From the NCBI GenBank assembly GCA_037576195.1, contig CM075104.1, positions 874,775 to 938,774 of the forward strand: a DNA stretch of 64,000 nucleotides. Reading direction: 5' to 3'. The notes below the pieces were generated by a model that was not told the DNA's origin, did not search any database, and saw only the letters and a program-made list of their open reading frames with translations. The translations under genes and the position numbers were made by a program. This DNA comes from Phytoseiulus persimilis. Taxonomy: Eukaryota; Arthropoda; Arachnida; Mesostigmata; Phytoseiidae. Positions 52,648-62,250 of the stretch are shown here, one piece after another. Position 1 is the first letter of the stretch. Every line of letters starts with the position of its first letter.

Positions 52648-53931
52648 TTAGGTAAGTCAAAAAGTTCGTAGCGTTTTTGATCCGACATTTTTGAAATTCC
52701 CGCGCTCCGCACAAGAGCCGCCTACTACAGTGGTTGTTCGTTTACGTTCTTAGGCGGGCTCTAGAGTTCCTACCGGTGTATCGTTTCAGACTTTATCGTC
52801 GAGTTCGTAAAATCAGGAAGAATTTGCGATGGAGGACCAAAAGCAGCATTTTCGACACATAATGTTGTTCTGCTACCGCGAAGGCTTGAATGCAGCGAAG
52901 ACCACTCGAAGAATATCTGCAGTTTACGGGGAGAATGCTCTTCAAAGTTCTACGGTTAGAAAGTGGTTTACCCGTTTCAAGGCTGAAAACTTTAATCTTG
53001 AAGATGAGCCCAGATCAGGACGACCACAAGTTGTGGAACCCGATGAAATCATTAGCCTGGTAACTTCAAACCCCGGCCTGACCATCAAAGAAATTGAAGA
53101 CTCGACGGGAGTTTCTCATGGAACCGTTTGGAATCGCCTCCATCAAGCTGGCTTCTCAAACAAGAGGAATATCTGGCTGCCTCATGACCTCACCGATCGC
53201 CAGCTCGAAAGACGTGTGGATACAAGCCACACTCTTCTCCGGAAGAATGCCAATGAACCATTTCTGAAGAGACTGATAACCGGCGATGAAAAGTGGATAC
53301 TCTACAGGAACGCTACGCAAAGAAAAAGCTGGGTCCCCAAAGGTTCACGGGCCGCAGCCGTCCCCAAACCCGAAATTCATCAAAAAAAAGTGATGCTGAG
53401 CTGTTGGTGGGACTGCAAGGGCGTTGTGTTTTTCGAGCTGCTCCCGCCGGGTCAGACCATCACCACCGAAGTCTACTGCAGGCAGCTTGAGGATTTGAAG
53501 ACCGCAGTAGCAACAAAGCGCCCAGAATTGGCGAACAGATGGGGCGTCGTTTTTCAACATGATAATGCGAGACCCCACGTAAGTTTGCGCTCTCGGCAGA
53601 AATTGGCGGAGTTTGACTGGGATGTGCTGCCACACCCAGCTTATAGTCCCGACCTTGCACCGTCAGACTATCACTTGTTCCGGTCTCTTCAAAACTCTCT
53701 TGATGGAGAAATATTCGAATCTTTGGAGGGTATAAAAAATCACCTCAATCAGTTTTTTGGAAAGAAGGAAACCAAGTTCTGGGAGAAGGGAATCTTCGAT
53801 TTACCTGACCGATGGGCGAAGGTCATAGAACAAAACGGCCAATATATCATTCAATAAAAAGACTCTTGTGTACAGGAATTCGGCTCTTGAAAAATAGGTA
53901 AAAAACGCTACGAACTTTTTGACTTACCTAA
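52648..53931 (+). mobile_element. Intact mariner transposon, 1,284 bp
   Basis: Perfect 31-bp terminal inverted repeats (TTAGGTAAGTCAAAAAGTTC... at 52,648 and its inverse ending 53,931) and TA target copies (52,646-52,647 and 53,932-53,933) frame an uninterrupted transposase. It sits inside the endonuclease of the R1-type LINE. Perfect ends, intact ORF and clean target site suggest a recent insertion. Confidence 0.95.
52829..53857 (+). CDS. Mariner transposase, full length
   Basis: 342 residues from ATG 52,829, the normal mariner length (about 345). There are two N-terminal HTH motifs (residues about 8-52 and 84-108), the linker EPRSGRP, a WLPHDL box (116-121, for WVPHEL), and a catalytic triad in TGDEKW (D153), QHDNARPH (D245) and SPDLAPSDYHLF (D280). 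D245 to D280 has 34 residues between, so DD34D. It cuts at the inverted repeats and inserts at TA. No stop, frameshift or missing catalytic residue is visible, so it may be active. Confidence 0.95.
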   Translation: MEDQKQHFRHIMLFCYREGLNAAKTTRRISAVYGENALQSSTVRKWFTRFKAENFNLEDEPRSGRPQVVEPDEIISLVTSNPGLTIKEIEDSTGVSHGTVWNRLHQAGFSNKRNIWLPHDLTDRQLERRVDTSHTLLRKNANEPFLKRLITGDEKWILYRNATQRKSWVPKGSRAAAVPKPEIHQKKVMLSCWWDCKGVVFFELLPPGQTITTEVYCRQLEDLKTAVATKRPELANRWGVVFQHDNARPHVSLRSRQKLAEFDWDVLPHPAYSPDLAPSDYHLFRSLQNSLDGEIFESLEGIKNHLNQFFGKKETKFWEKGIFDLPDRWAKVIEQNGQYIIQ

Positions 53932-54060
53932 TATTATGAAACAGATGTTAATACCTTCCCATCCAACTCTGTCTTCTCGAATCGCAAACGCCGCTCCCGA
54001 GCGGTCTAGGTTGATCTGAAGAGTCTTCAACATCATCGTGGGTGCGTGGTTGGTACTGCA
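53932..54060 (-). pseudogene. R1-type LINE ORF2 N-terminus, part 1
   Basis: The minus-strand frame LKTLQINLDRSGAAFAIRED continues to the mariner insertion point. 'LQINLxR' is the usual start of R1/jockey ORF2 endonucleases. It joins the part at 52,334-52,647. Confidence 0.6.
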
Positions 54061-54133
54061 TTTCCTGCGATCATCGTCTTCCATCCTTGAGCACCTGCTG
54101 TGTGCTGGTTATTCTCTCGATGAGGTGATTCTG

Positions 54134-55000
54134 CTACTGGTGCTCCCCTCTGTTCCGACCGTTGTCCCATCTCGTACCTATCTTTGATGCTCTGTACCAC
54201 GTCCCGGTAGCTCGGGCATATTGACGATCAGGCTGAGTGACCGACGGCTTGACAGCTGGTGCATTTCGCCCCTCCTGTTCGGCAATCTTCTCCGACGTGT
54301 CGAGCTCCTCCGCATCTGTAGCATATCCTAGCCTTCGTCTACGGCACTGCGCGGGTGTTGGCCTCATGACCCGCTCCCTGACATCTGAAGCAAATCGGCT
54401 CTCCGACCCAGGGTCTGATATGGCAGAGTCGCCATCCGATCCATATCTTGCCGATTTTGATGATTCTTTCAAAGAATTCGAAGGTCGGAAAGAATTTCTT
54501 TCTGCGTCAACTCTTGATAGTCTGACCAAGGCTGTTCGATCCCCCCTGAGTCCCTCTCTGATCTTTTCAACTCGACTGTACTCAGGCTTCTTGCGTCCAA
54601 GGATCTTCCGGATTTCGCTGTCGATTTCTGCTTCATCGGTGATCAGATCCATCGGAGTAATCATCACCATAGCGTTCAGGAGCGGCCCTCGGAGTTTGGG
54701 GTTGAGGTTCTCCAGGATATACTTCGCTAACCTTTCTTGCCCTTCGCTCCTTCTTCCTCTGACTTGCAGACGTAATTCGCTGTACTCTTGACTCCGTTGA
54801 TTTCAATTCCCAGCTCATTCGAGTTGGCGCTGCCTCGCAGATTTTCGAGGACATCCGCGAAGCGCGCCCCATTGGCCTCTACGAGAACCGAGCCCTGATT
54901 GTGTCTTCGGGGATTCTTTTTAACTTCTCTGCTGACTTCCGTCCGGCTTCTGTCGTAGTCTTTGTGCACCTTGGTTGAGATTTCTAATCCCCACTTCACT
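54134..55000 (-). pseudogene. R1-type LINE ORF1 with zinc knuckles (frameshifted)
   Basis: The minus-strand frame shows SVLVEANGARFADVLENLRG and GIEINGVKST, then (shifted) TPMDLITDEAEIDSEIRKIL and LRGDRTALVRLSRVDAE, the standard ORF1 core of the R1/jockey group. In another frame near 54,250-54,400 the zinc knuckles CFRCQGAGHEA, CYRCGGARHVGEDC and CTSCQAVGHS appear. An Arg-rich N-terminal helix extends to about 55,200. ORF1 binds element RNA. Confidence 0.75.
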
Positions 55001-55199
55001 TGGTTGATTATCCAGCAGGATTCAGCGATCTTTCGGCACTCCTCCTAGTCCGCGTTGTTCGGCAGTCGGATGATAGCCTTTTCGCCTTCCTTGTGATGAG
55101 TATTTTGACTTTCTCGGCAATCTTATTTAGGATTTCGGATGTGTCCATCGAAGTCGCCTGTTTCTTTAATTTGCCCAAGATGAGCGTAATTTCGTCCGG

Positions 55200-56924
55200 T
55201 TCCGTCCACTAGTCCTGAGCAGAATCGGGGAAAGGAACGCCACGGTATTCGCTACTCCTCCTTCTTCCAAGCTGTGTATGTCTTTGACCGCAGGAAAGAA
55301 ATTCGAGAGCTGCTGGATGACACCCTTTGTTCTATCATCCTTGTCCTCACTGCTGTGGAGCAGGACTCTGCATCCTCTGCTTTTCACGATTCCGGGTCTT
55401 GAAGGCATGAAGCCTGTCTTGGCCACGGTTTTTCCATCAGATCCACGATCTGCGCAAAGTTAATCAGCTGCCTGAGTTCCCCCTTGATTTCTGCTGCCTT
55501 TTCTTCTTCGAGCTTTCTCGGCTTCGAGTTCTGCTTGGTCGCCTCCGTTTCTTGTCCCTTCTTGCATACTTCGCAGAACCGGCTCTCTCCGTGGGTGAGG
55601 TCTCCACTGACTCCGTCAGCTTGTCCTTTATCACTTCAAGAACCTCCCTTTCAAATCTGACTGCCGATTCAAAAATGTGGCAGACGGATCCCCATCGAGT
55701 GGCAACATCGCCTTTGAGACCCTTGGGGTCGAAGCTCGTCGCTCTTCCAATTTCCTCATCGCCGTCGACGAATCGGTCCTCTGCGTCGGCACACTGAAGA
55801 AATGGAAACTACTGTCACAAAACTCACTCTTTCGATCTCCTCTGCTTTTTTCACGAAGTCGAAGAACAACTCCTGCGTTCTCTCTCTCGCTAATCGGGCG
55901 ACGAGCTCTTTCTAATAGATGAGGTGTCGATAAATCTTCATCAGAGCGCACCGGTGCAGTCGAACTTTCTATCCGGCCTCAGTCTTGTGCCGTGAGTGCA
56001 CGGTGAATTCTGTGATCCGCGCAGCGAACGTGTGTGAAATATCCGAATGCACGTTTCATAATACTACCCGAGTCCGTTATCGCTGCGAACATGTAGTCCT
56101 TGTCCAATCCGAAGTCGTTGAGAGTGTTGAGAACCTCCTCGAGAATCGTAGTCCCGGTGTGCGGACTCGGAAAGTGGTCAGTCTTGAGGGGGACACACAT
56201 CAGTTGGAATCTTTCATCAAAGAAGTATGCGATCACGGCAATATAAGGGAAGTGACGTTATCGATCCGACGACGTATCGGTGGATACGTGGAATTTGGAC
56301 TCTTTGGGGAGTTTCTGGATAACTGTTTCCTTCAAGCTCTCTCATGCATCGTCCGGTGCTCCCCTCGAGGTTGTTGTAGGGACCGGAATTTCAGACACGT
56401 CGTAGACCATTCCCCTGCGCACAAAGAACCGCCCGAGTCCTGAGCCTTGTACGGACGAGAGTGGAAAGAAATACTCGCTCACCTGAAGGGCTGAATCTAG
56501 AGCGAGAGAGAATTTCTTCGCTCCAGCGTAGACACTCTGCGGGCCACTCCCGCTCCCTGACGAGGATTTCTTCCCAGCGTTCAGGAGGGTATTCGTTTTT
56601 TCGCGGGCTGAGAACATATCTGGATCGCAGGAACAAACACGAATCAAACTCTGTTTGAAATGGAGGTTTTCATCAGCAGTTTTCCATTAATTAGGACATA
56701 GGACAGGGACAAAGGATAGTTTCGAGCGTACCTGGATGTTGCTGACTGATATGGGTCAGCAGAGTTTCCGTCACAGTAGTGTCTGAATGGCTGCAAAGAT
56801 GGTTTCTGTGGTCGAAACATAACTTGCAAAATATTTTATTGGGCTCTGCTGAGGAGCCGGAAGGGAGCGTCAATCGACCAACCACCCGCCAAACCTGGAA
56901 TTGGATGTAGATGTGTGCTGGCAT
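55200..56924 (-). pseudogene. hAT transposase (decayed)
   Basis: In order on the minus strand: a BED zinc finger (FCKLCFDHRN, TLLTHISQQHPG; 56,835-56,720), a middle domain (SEYFFPLSSVQGSGLGRFFV; 56,480-56,420), the catalytic region FHVSTD, AAITDSGSIMKRAFGY and VRCADHRIHRAL (56,300-55,985), and GDVATRWGSVCHIFESAVRF (55,710-55,650, the TRW region). A more 3' part near 55,250-55,480 is plausible. Several frameshifts and stops. It lies head to tail with the R1 ORF1; the border is near 55,200. No inverted ends were found. Confidence 0.7.
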
Positions 56925-58524
56925 AGATCTTATGATCCCTCCGTATGTGTTTCAACTGCAGACTTCATCTGCCTGATGAAGCCTACTCGATATGACTCCA
57001 GCGGTCGACCCAATCCTCTCAGGGTCTCGGAGTCGCTGAAAGTAGCAAAGCTGTCTGAGTCAGATCGAGTTTCTTTTGAGAAGCTGTATGGGGCGATTCC
57101 GAGGTGCGAGAATTTCTCTTGGTACATTGGAATATTTCTCTGATTGATTCTGAATAAACGACTTCAATTGTACTTATCATGCATCCTCCTTTTTGTCGTG
57201 GTATCTCGTCCTGCATTTCTGCATACATTCTCCGCTTCGTAAGTTTTAAGAAATTATCATTCCTTTGCCCTATAAGATGGCTTGTATTTTCACCGTTAGT
57301 TTGCTGAGGTGTGTCTTGACGAACCAAAGAGGCTCAATACCTGTCTGAAATAAAACCTCGACTTTTGGCAAACGGGGATCTCAGAAATTGAACGTAGGTA
57401 TTACTTGACCTATCTTCGTCTCTGTCCAGTGGACAGGTCCTGGGTTCTAATTTGGTTTCCTTGCACACATAGATGCATTCCGTGAGCAGCGATGGTTTCG
57501 AAAGCTCGCAATTCACAATTGCGAAGCGACGTGCGTATGATACGCTTTACGATCCAAGCGGCCGACGTAGACTCAAAGGTCTCGAAGCGTTCGTTGTGTC
57601 GGAGTTGTCGCGCTTTCTGTTGTGTTCTACACTGCGATCCAAGGACTGGCATTTGCTCTCATGCGACATATGGACCCGGTTGACGATGACCTCCACAATG
57701 AAACCACCCATCCGCTCCAACCGGCCCTATACACCATCAAGGGTCCGGTGGTGACGACGGGGTTAGAGCCCCCGACCTTTTACAATATTTTTCATGATAC
57801 TGTAGCTGATTAGCTAGCTGACTGATGGACAACACGTGCAGCTCGGAGCAGGTTGTTCTAGCTGGTTTTTGCAGACCACTGTTTATTATCAGTTGGCGAC
57901 AATGCGTTCATCTGGAACGGCTCCGGACGCGACAATACCAAAATTGAAGGCCGGTCGGTTGAGGTGCACACCTCATACCTCATCTGCCGCCCATATCCAA
58001 AATTCAAAAGCTGCGTCGACGTATACCGAAACGTATGCGTCGTACGTCCAAAATTCAATTCTACTCTGAAAATTATAACTGCTGATTCTTTCAAAATTGA
58101 TCTCGACCCATTTCCACACACGGTCCTGATAACCGATACGTGTGCTGTTAGAAGAAAATTGTTGAGTTATGCATAAGAGGACGTGTTCTCGATTTTCTTG
58201 TTTGCGTTCTTAAGAATTATTTGAGATGCTATCTGATGTTCGGATGATATTGCAGATATGCTGGGGCTCTGGAGCGATCCAGCCGTTCGGATTTCCAAGT
58301 GGGTTTCGAGTTGCTGGTTAGAGATTGATTTCCTCGGCTAGACATTCTGTTAGTCGGCATGCGGGGTCAAGCTATTCCTGTTTAGCAGCTTTCCTTCTCT
58401 CGCATTCTCCCCTTGCTCTTTGGTCCGGGTCATCGCTTTAAAAAAGGCCTCCGACGTTTCGGGGTTCACAGCGCCTTCTCTAACGGTCGACCTCGCATCT
58501 TCCGAAGAACCCTCACACCGAAAC
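56925..58524. other. Unassigned 1.6-kb stretch
   Basis: Short frames on both strands, none with recognisable motifs. It may include the 5' flank of the hAT element. No tRNA, array or long inverted repeat is seen. Confidence 0.4.
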
Positions 58525-59130
58525 ATGTCAGCCATTCGTGCCGGAGTCTGCCCTGCATGTGGCCGTCAGGCCCCCCGGGACAAGGAGTCCAACCGAGGAA
58601 CCTGGGCCGACTTCGAGGGGGGTGGCTGTGACATGGCTGCCTGGACAGCGCTACCCGACGTGTGCTACTGCGACATTTCTGACTGCTGGTGTGAGCAACG
58701 GCATTCCCTGCTCAGGTTCCGTTTCCTTGGCAGGGACTTAGGGGGGTTCGCCTCGTGGATCTCAGTCGCATGGCCGAGGATCTGGACAAGGCCATCCAGC
58801 AGGCGCGTGTCCAGCTCGGGGCTGGAGGGTCTCTCCGCCCTCCCCGTCAGGCGCGGCCTGGATGAGTGTGAAGATCTTGTTCGCAGGATCTTCAACGATC
58901 GGGAGCGCCGGATACCGGCCTCCCTCATCATTGCCGAGTGGGAGGAGCGGACGCCCGAATATCGGGGCCGTCTGGAGGACCTGGCCGCCCTCCGAGACGT
59001 GGCCGGCGAGGTCAAGAATATCAGGGCACACCTGGCCAATCATCCCGCTCTCCGGCCGAACGACATGACGCTTGGCGGATTTTCCTATTGGTTTGAATCG
59101 GGATGTGAGGAAATCACTCCACTGTGCTAA
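58525..59130 (+). CDS. GC-rich unassigned ORF, 201 codons
   Basis: From ATG 58,525 the frame is open for 201 codons. It starts with a Cys-bearing segment (VCPACGRQAPRDK, GGGCDMAAW, VCYCDISDCWC) and ends in a helical acidic/basic part (DECEDLVRRIFNDRERR, EYRGRLEDLAALRDVAGEV). The region is clearly more GC-rich than its neighbours. The early CPxC and following Cys could bind zinc. No signal peptide. It stops 20 bases before a 5'-truncated LINE, which may have inserted next to or into it. Could be a gene exon, a viral or transposon ORF, or chance; I do not recognise it. Confidence 0.35.
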   Translation: MSAIRAGVCPACGRQAPRDKESNRGTWADFEGGGCDMAAWTALPDVCYCDISDCWCEQRHSLLRFRFLGRDLGGFASWISVAWPRIWTRPSSRRVSSSGLEGLSALPVRRGLDECEDLVRRIFNDRERRIPASLIIAEWEERTPEYRGRLEDLAALRDVAGEVKNIRAHLANHPALRPNDMTLGGFSYWFESGCEEITPLC

Positions 59131-59149
59131 TAAATGATTGAGCTGCACA

Positions 59150-61491
59150 ACTCCTCAGCCCCCCACGTACTACGCCGACGGAGGCGGTCCAGGAAGCGCG
59201 CCCCGGCGTGGGGGTTCATCAACAGTGGACATATACGCGTTCAACGGACCCCGCGAGCGGATCCAGTACTTGGGACAAGCTCACGATACACCCTTCATCG
59301 CCTTGAAGGAGCACGTCCCGGTCGAAGCCTCCGTCCGGATAGCACGAGCTCAAGTAAGAAACTGCCGGAAGAAGGAAGGACTATCGAAAAGGATCGACGT
59401 GAACCGAGTGCTGACACTTGTTCAAGAGCTTCACCCGAAACTTCTTTTCGAATCAAGTGTGGACGAAATCGCCAACGAGCTGACGCAATGTTTCACCGGA
59501 GCAGTGTGCCAAACGATGAAAAGGCAACGCCGATCGCCCATCTGGTTCGACCAAAGATGCCATGACGCTCGCAGGATGGTGATTTGAACACTGATCCTGT
59601 CCAGGACAAACCCCGTCATGGAAGATCTCTACTGTGCACACCGGAGAACGTATAGGGCGCTAATCGACATCACGAGGAAGATGCACGCGTGTACGGAGGA
59701 AGACAAAATGGTGCTCCAAGCTAAGTCTCCCCCCACATGGCCCTCAGAGCAGTGCCAGTGTATCGGAGCTGCCCCATCCCGGCAGAAATCATGCGAGACC
59801 ATTTCAAAAGTCTTCTCAGCTCCGCAAATACCATCCCGCAGTTCGTGCCAGAAACGTCTCCGTCCCCGGATCCCATTTGCGGAACATCGCTCGCCGTGGA
59901 ACTCGAAGCGCGCATCACCATCGAAGAAGTCCAAATAACCATCGAGCGATCGAAAGCAGGGAAAGCGTATGGGCCGGATCTGATCAGGAATGAACACCTG
60001 AAAGCCGCCGTACCTCTGATACCGCTATGGACTGACCTCTTCAACAAGTGCCTTGAACTTGGCTGCCTCCCGGAACAATGGTTGAGCTGTACTCTCGAAG
60101 TCATTCCTAAGGGTAAATGAAATCCCTCCTCGCCCTCGTCCTGGCGAGGAATTGCCAAGAAAAGCTGCCTCTACAAGATTCTGTCCTCGATACTGGCTCG
60201 GCGCTTGAACACATACCTCGAAGCTATCGGAGTTCTGCCTCCAGAGCAGCACGGATTTCGAAATGAACACTCCACGATGACGGCATGTGGCGAACTGATA
60301 TCGGAAATACGGCACTCCCTCGAAGAAAAGAAGAAGCCTCTCTACGCCATATTCGTCGATTACCGTGCCGCATTCGACTCCGCCCCCGGGTCGATACTGC
60401 TGCGGAAACTGGCATGCGTAGGAGTCGGAAAGCGTTTCCTGAGTCTCCTGTCATCCATACTGAGGGCAAATCCTATCGCTCTGGATGACGGAGTCTGTGA
60501 GCATGAGCCCTTCCGACAAACGACTGGGTACACTCAAGGCGACAACCTAAGCGCAATAATCTTCATAGTCCTCATGAGTGACCTCCCGTCGATGCTTGGA
60601 AATCATTCCTCATGCGTGAAAATTACCCAGTATGCCGATGACCTAGTCCTGTACTCGAGAATACTTCTAGAGCTGAAGAAAAGCGCAAACTCCCTGATGG
60701 AATACAGCGAGAACAACGGACTAGTGATCAGCACCGAGAAAACAAAGGCGATGAAGTTCAGAAATGGTGGGCGCCTTAGGAAAACGGACAAGCTACTCCT
60801 GGGAAGCACGCCAATTGAATTCGTGCCGCAGTTCACCTATCTGGGGGTTGAACTCACGACAAGTGGAACATCTTTCGGAGCTCACGTCGCAGAGCGTGTC
60901 CGAAAGAGCACATCGGCAATGTGCAACATCCCGTGCCCACAGAAATTAGCAATGACGACCGTCATCAGGCTGTTTGACATGAAAATCGCCCCGCTGGCTC
61001 CTTACGGAATCCAGATCATATGGGAGGATCTGACCGCCAGCCAACTATCAGCGCTGGACAAAGTTAAGCCAGCGTTCCTGAAACGGGCAATGGGACTACC
61101 CAGAAATCCCAGCAACCGGCTGGTCTTAACCATGGCTGGAACGCAACCTCTCGTGGAAGACCTCGTGAGTAGATTCCAACTGCCCCCGACAGAGGTACTG
61201 TCGAAGTTCAGGGAGATATTTAGCCAAAAAATGAGAGAGGTCCCGGCTGAATTCTATACCTCCCCGGCGATGATCACGAACGACTGGAAAATGCCCCTCT
61301 ATGACATGCGACACATCATAGCCCGATACTCAGTGCATGGATTCCACCATATCCTGTGCCAACGAAGTGACTTCCACTCTCCCGCATCCAGCTGTGTGTG
61401 TAAATACTGCGAAAAAGCTTGCACGCGCTACCACCAGAAGGATTTCCATGGAGCCCCATCCCTATCCGAGTTGGGCCGCGGAAGAGGATGA
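59150..61491 (+). pseudogene. Non-LTR retrotransposon ORF2, 5'-truncated
   Basis: Begins inside the endonuclease end (PTYYADGGGPGSAPRRGGSS, TVDIYAF), followed by a linker. The reverse transcriptase has ERSKAGKAYGPDLI, LPPEQHGFRNEHSTMTACGE, YAIFVDYRAAFDSAP (first Asp), YTQGDNLSAIIF, TQYADDLVLYS (catalytic YADD, about 60,631) and KTKAMKFRNG. The C-terminal finger is CVCKYCEKACTRYH near 61,400. Breaks are a stop at 59,585, frame changes to about 59,740, and a TGA at 60,118; from 59,737 the rest is otherwise one frame. It is the best preserved member of the LINE group also seen at 32,790 and 50,098. Confidence 0.85.
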
Positions 61492-61646
61492 CATTACCTA
61501 TTTAATTTATTGAGTTGTTATATATATATATATGTCGCAGATACCGAATCGGTGATACAAATGAAATTATAAATGATTAAGCGTATGATGATCTCATGCG
61601 TTATCTCTGGGTAAGTCTGGCAGGCATGTTATTCAATCATCTCATG
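61492..61646 (-). repeat. Probable 3' LTR start of copia D, next to the LINE end
   Basis: On the minus strand a polypurine-like AGAAAAAAAAAGGAAAC (about 61,652-61,668) is followed by TGAGATGATTG..., then a TATATATATATA run (61,518-61,533) and AATAAA (about 61,506). This is the layout of an LTR (TG start, TATA, poly(A) signal). The LINE ORF ends at 61,491, so this could instead be the LINE 3' UTR with a TA repeat; the two readings are not separable here. Confidence 0.35.
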
Positions 61647-61718
61647 TTTCCTTTTTTTTTCTATGTAAGCCTGACTCTCTACTTAGCACACCAGTCAGTC
61701 TGTTCTCGCCCCAGAAGT

Positions 61719-62250
61719 CTAATCTGAAGAGGGAGACTGCTGTCTCTCGATCCCGCTGCCGGAGGCTTTGTCAGTGCTTTGGACGGTTGCTCTATATCGC
61801 ATGTTGGGATCGTTTACTATAGAAGTGTCCACTGGCTCGTAAGATAAGCGAGCTCTGAACTTTAGCAGCTTAAGCATCATTATTCCCGAAAGCGTACTGA
61901 GTAACACTACTCCCTGGATGGCGGCCAAAAATTACGGTTCGACGTTTGTGGAACTGGTGGACATGGCTTGACTGTCGGCTTTGGTGGCGAAGTCCGATCA
62001 CGATAATCCGGCCACAGTTTGAGTCCTCCTGACAATGGAGAAGACTCTTCGATGCAAGGAGCATATTCAGTGGCGTTAAGTTCGCACAGTGCTTGTGGTG
62101 TGGAGAATGATGAGAATCTAACTTGATCAACATGCATGGTGAGTTTCGTGTTGTGCATCTGGCGTCGCAGTCTGTGTAGCTAAAATATTGATTAGAGGGG
62201 GTTATAAGTGTTGTTATTGCTACGAGTACCTGCTGCATTACTGACGCCAT
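61719..62250 (-). pseudogene. Env-like ORF of copia D (frameshifted)
   Basis: Its ATG (62,250) overlaps the pol stop (ATGGCGTCAGTAA), in another frame, as in copies A and C. The start is hydrophobic (QQVLVAITTLI), then DCDARCTTRNSPCM matches the Cys spacing of CCLPLCIRSNQPCM in copy A. In a second frame a Pro-rich stalk follows (PCPPVP), and in a third a membrane span (GVVLLSTLSGIMMLKLL, 61,907-61,857) and a tail of about 45 residues ending at 61,719. Two shifts break it. Order and topology equal the env-like protein of copies A-C, in a clearly different copia lineage. Confidence 0.55.

Noticed and set aside
57410-57460. tRNA-derived SINE B-box (GGTTCTAATTT)
   Set aside because: No A-box, no cloverleaf and no poly(A) tail in reach.
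61518-61533. Functional TATA promoter
   Set aside because: A simple TA repeat; could be an LTR box or a LINE tail and cannot be decided without a second LTR.
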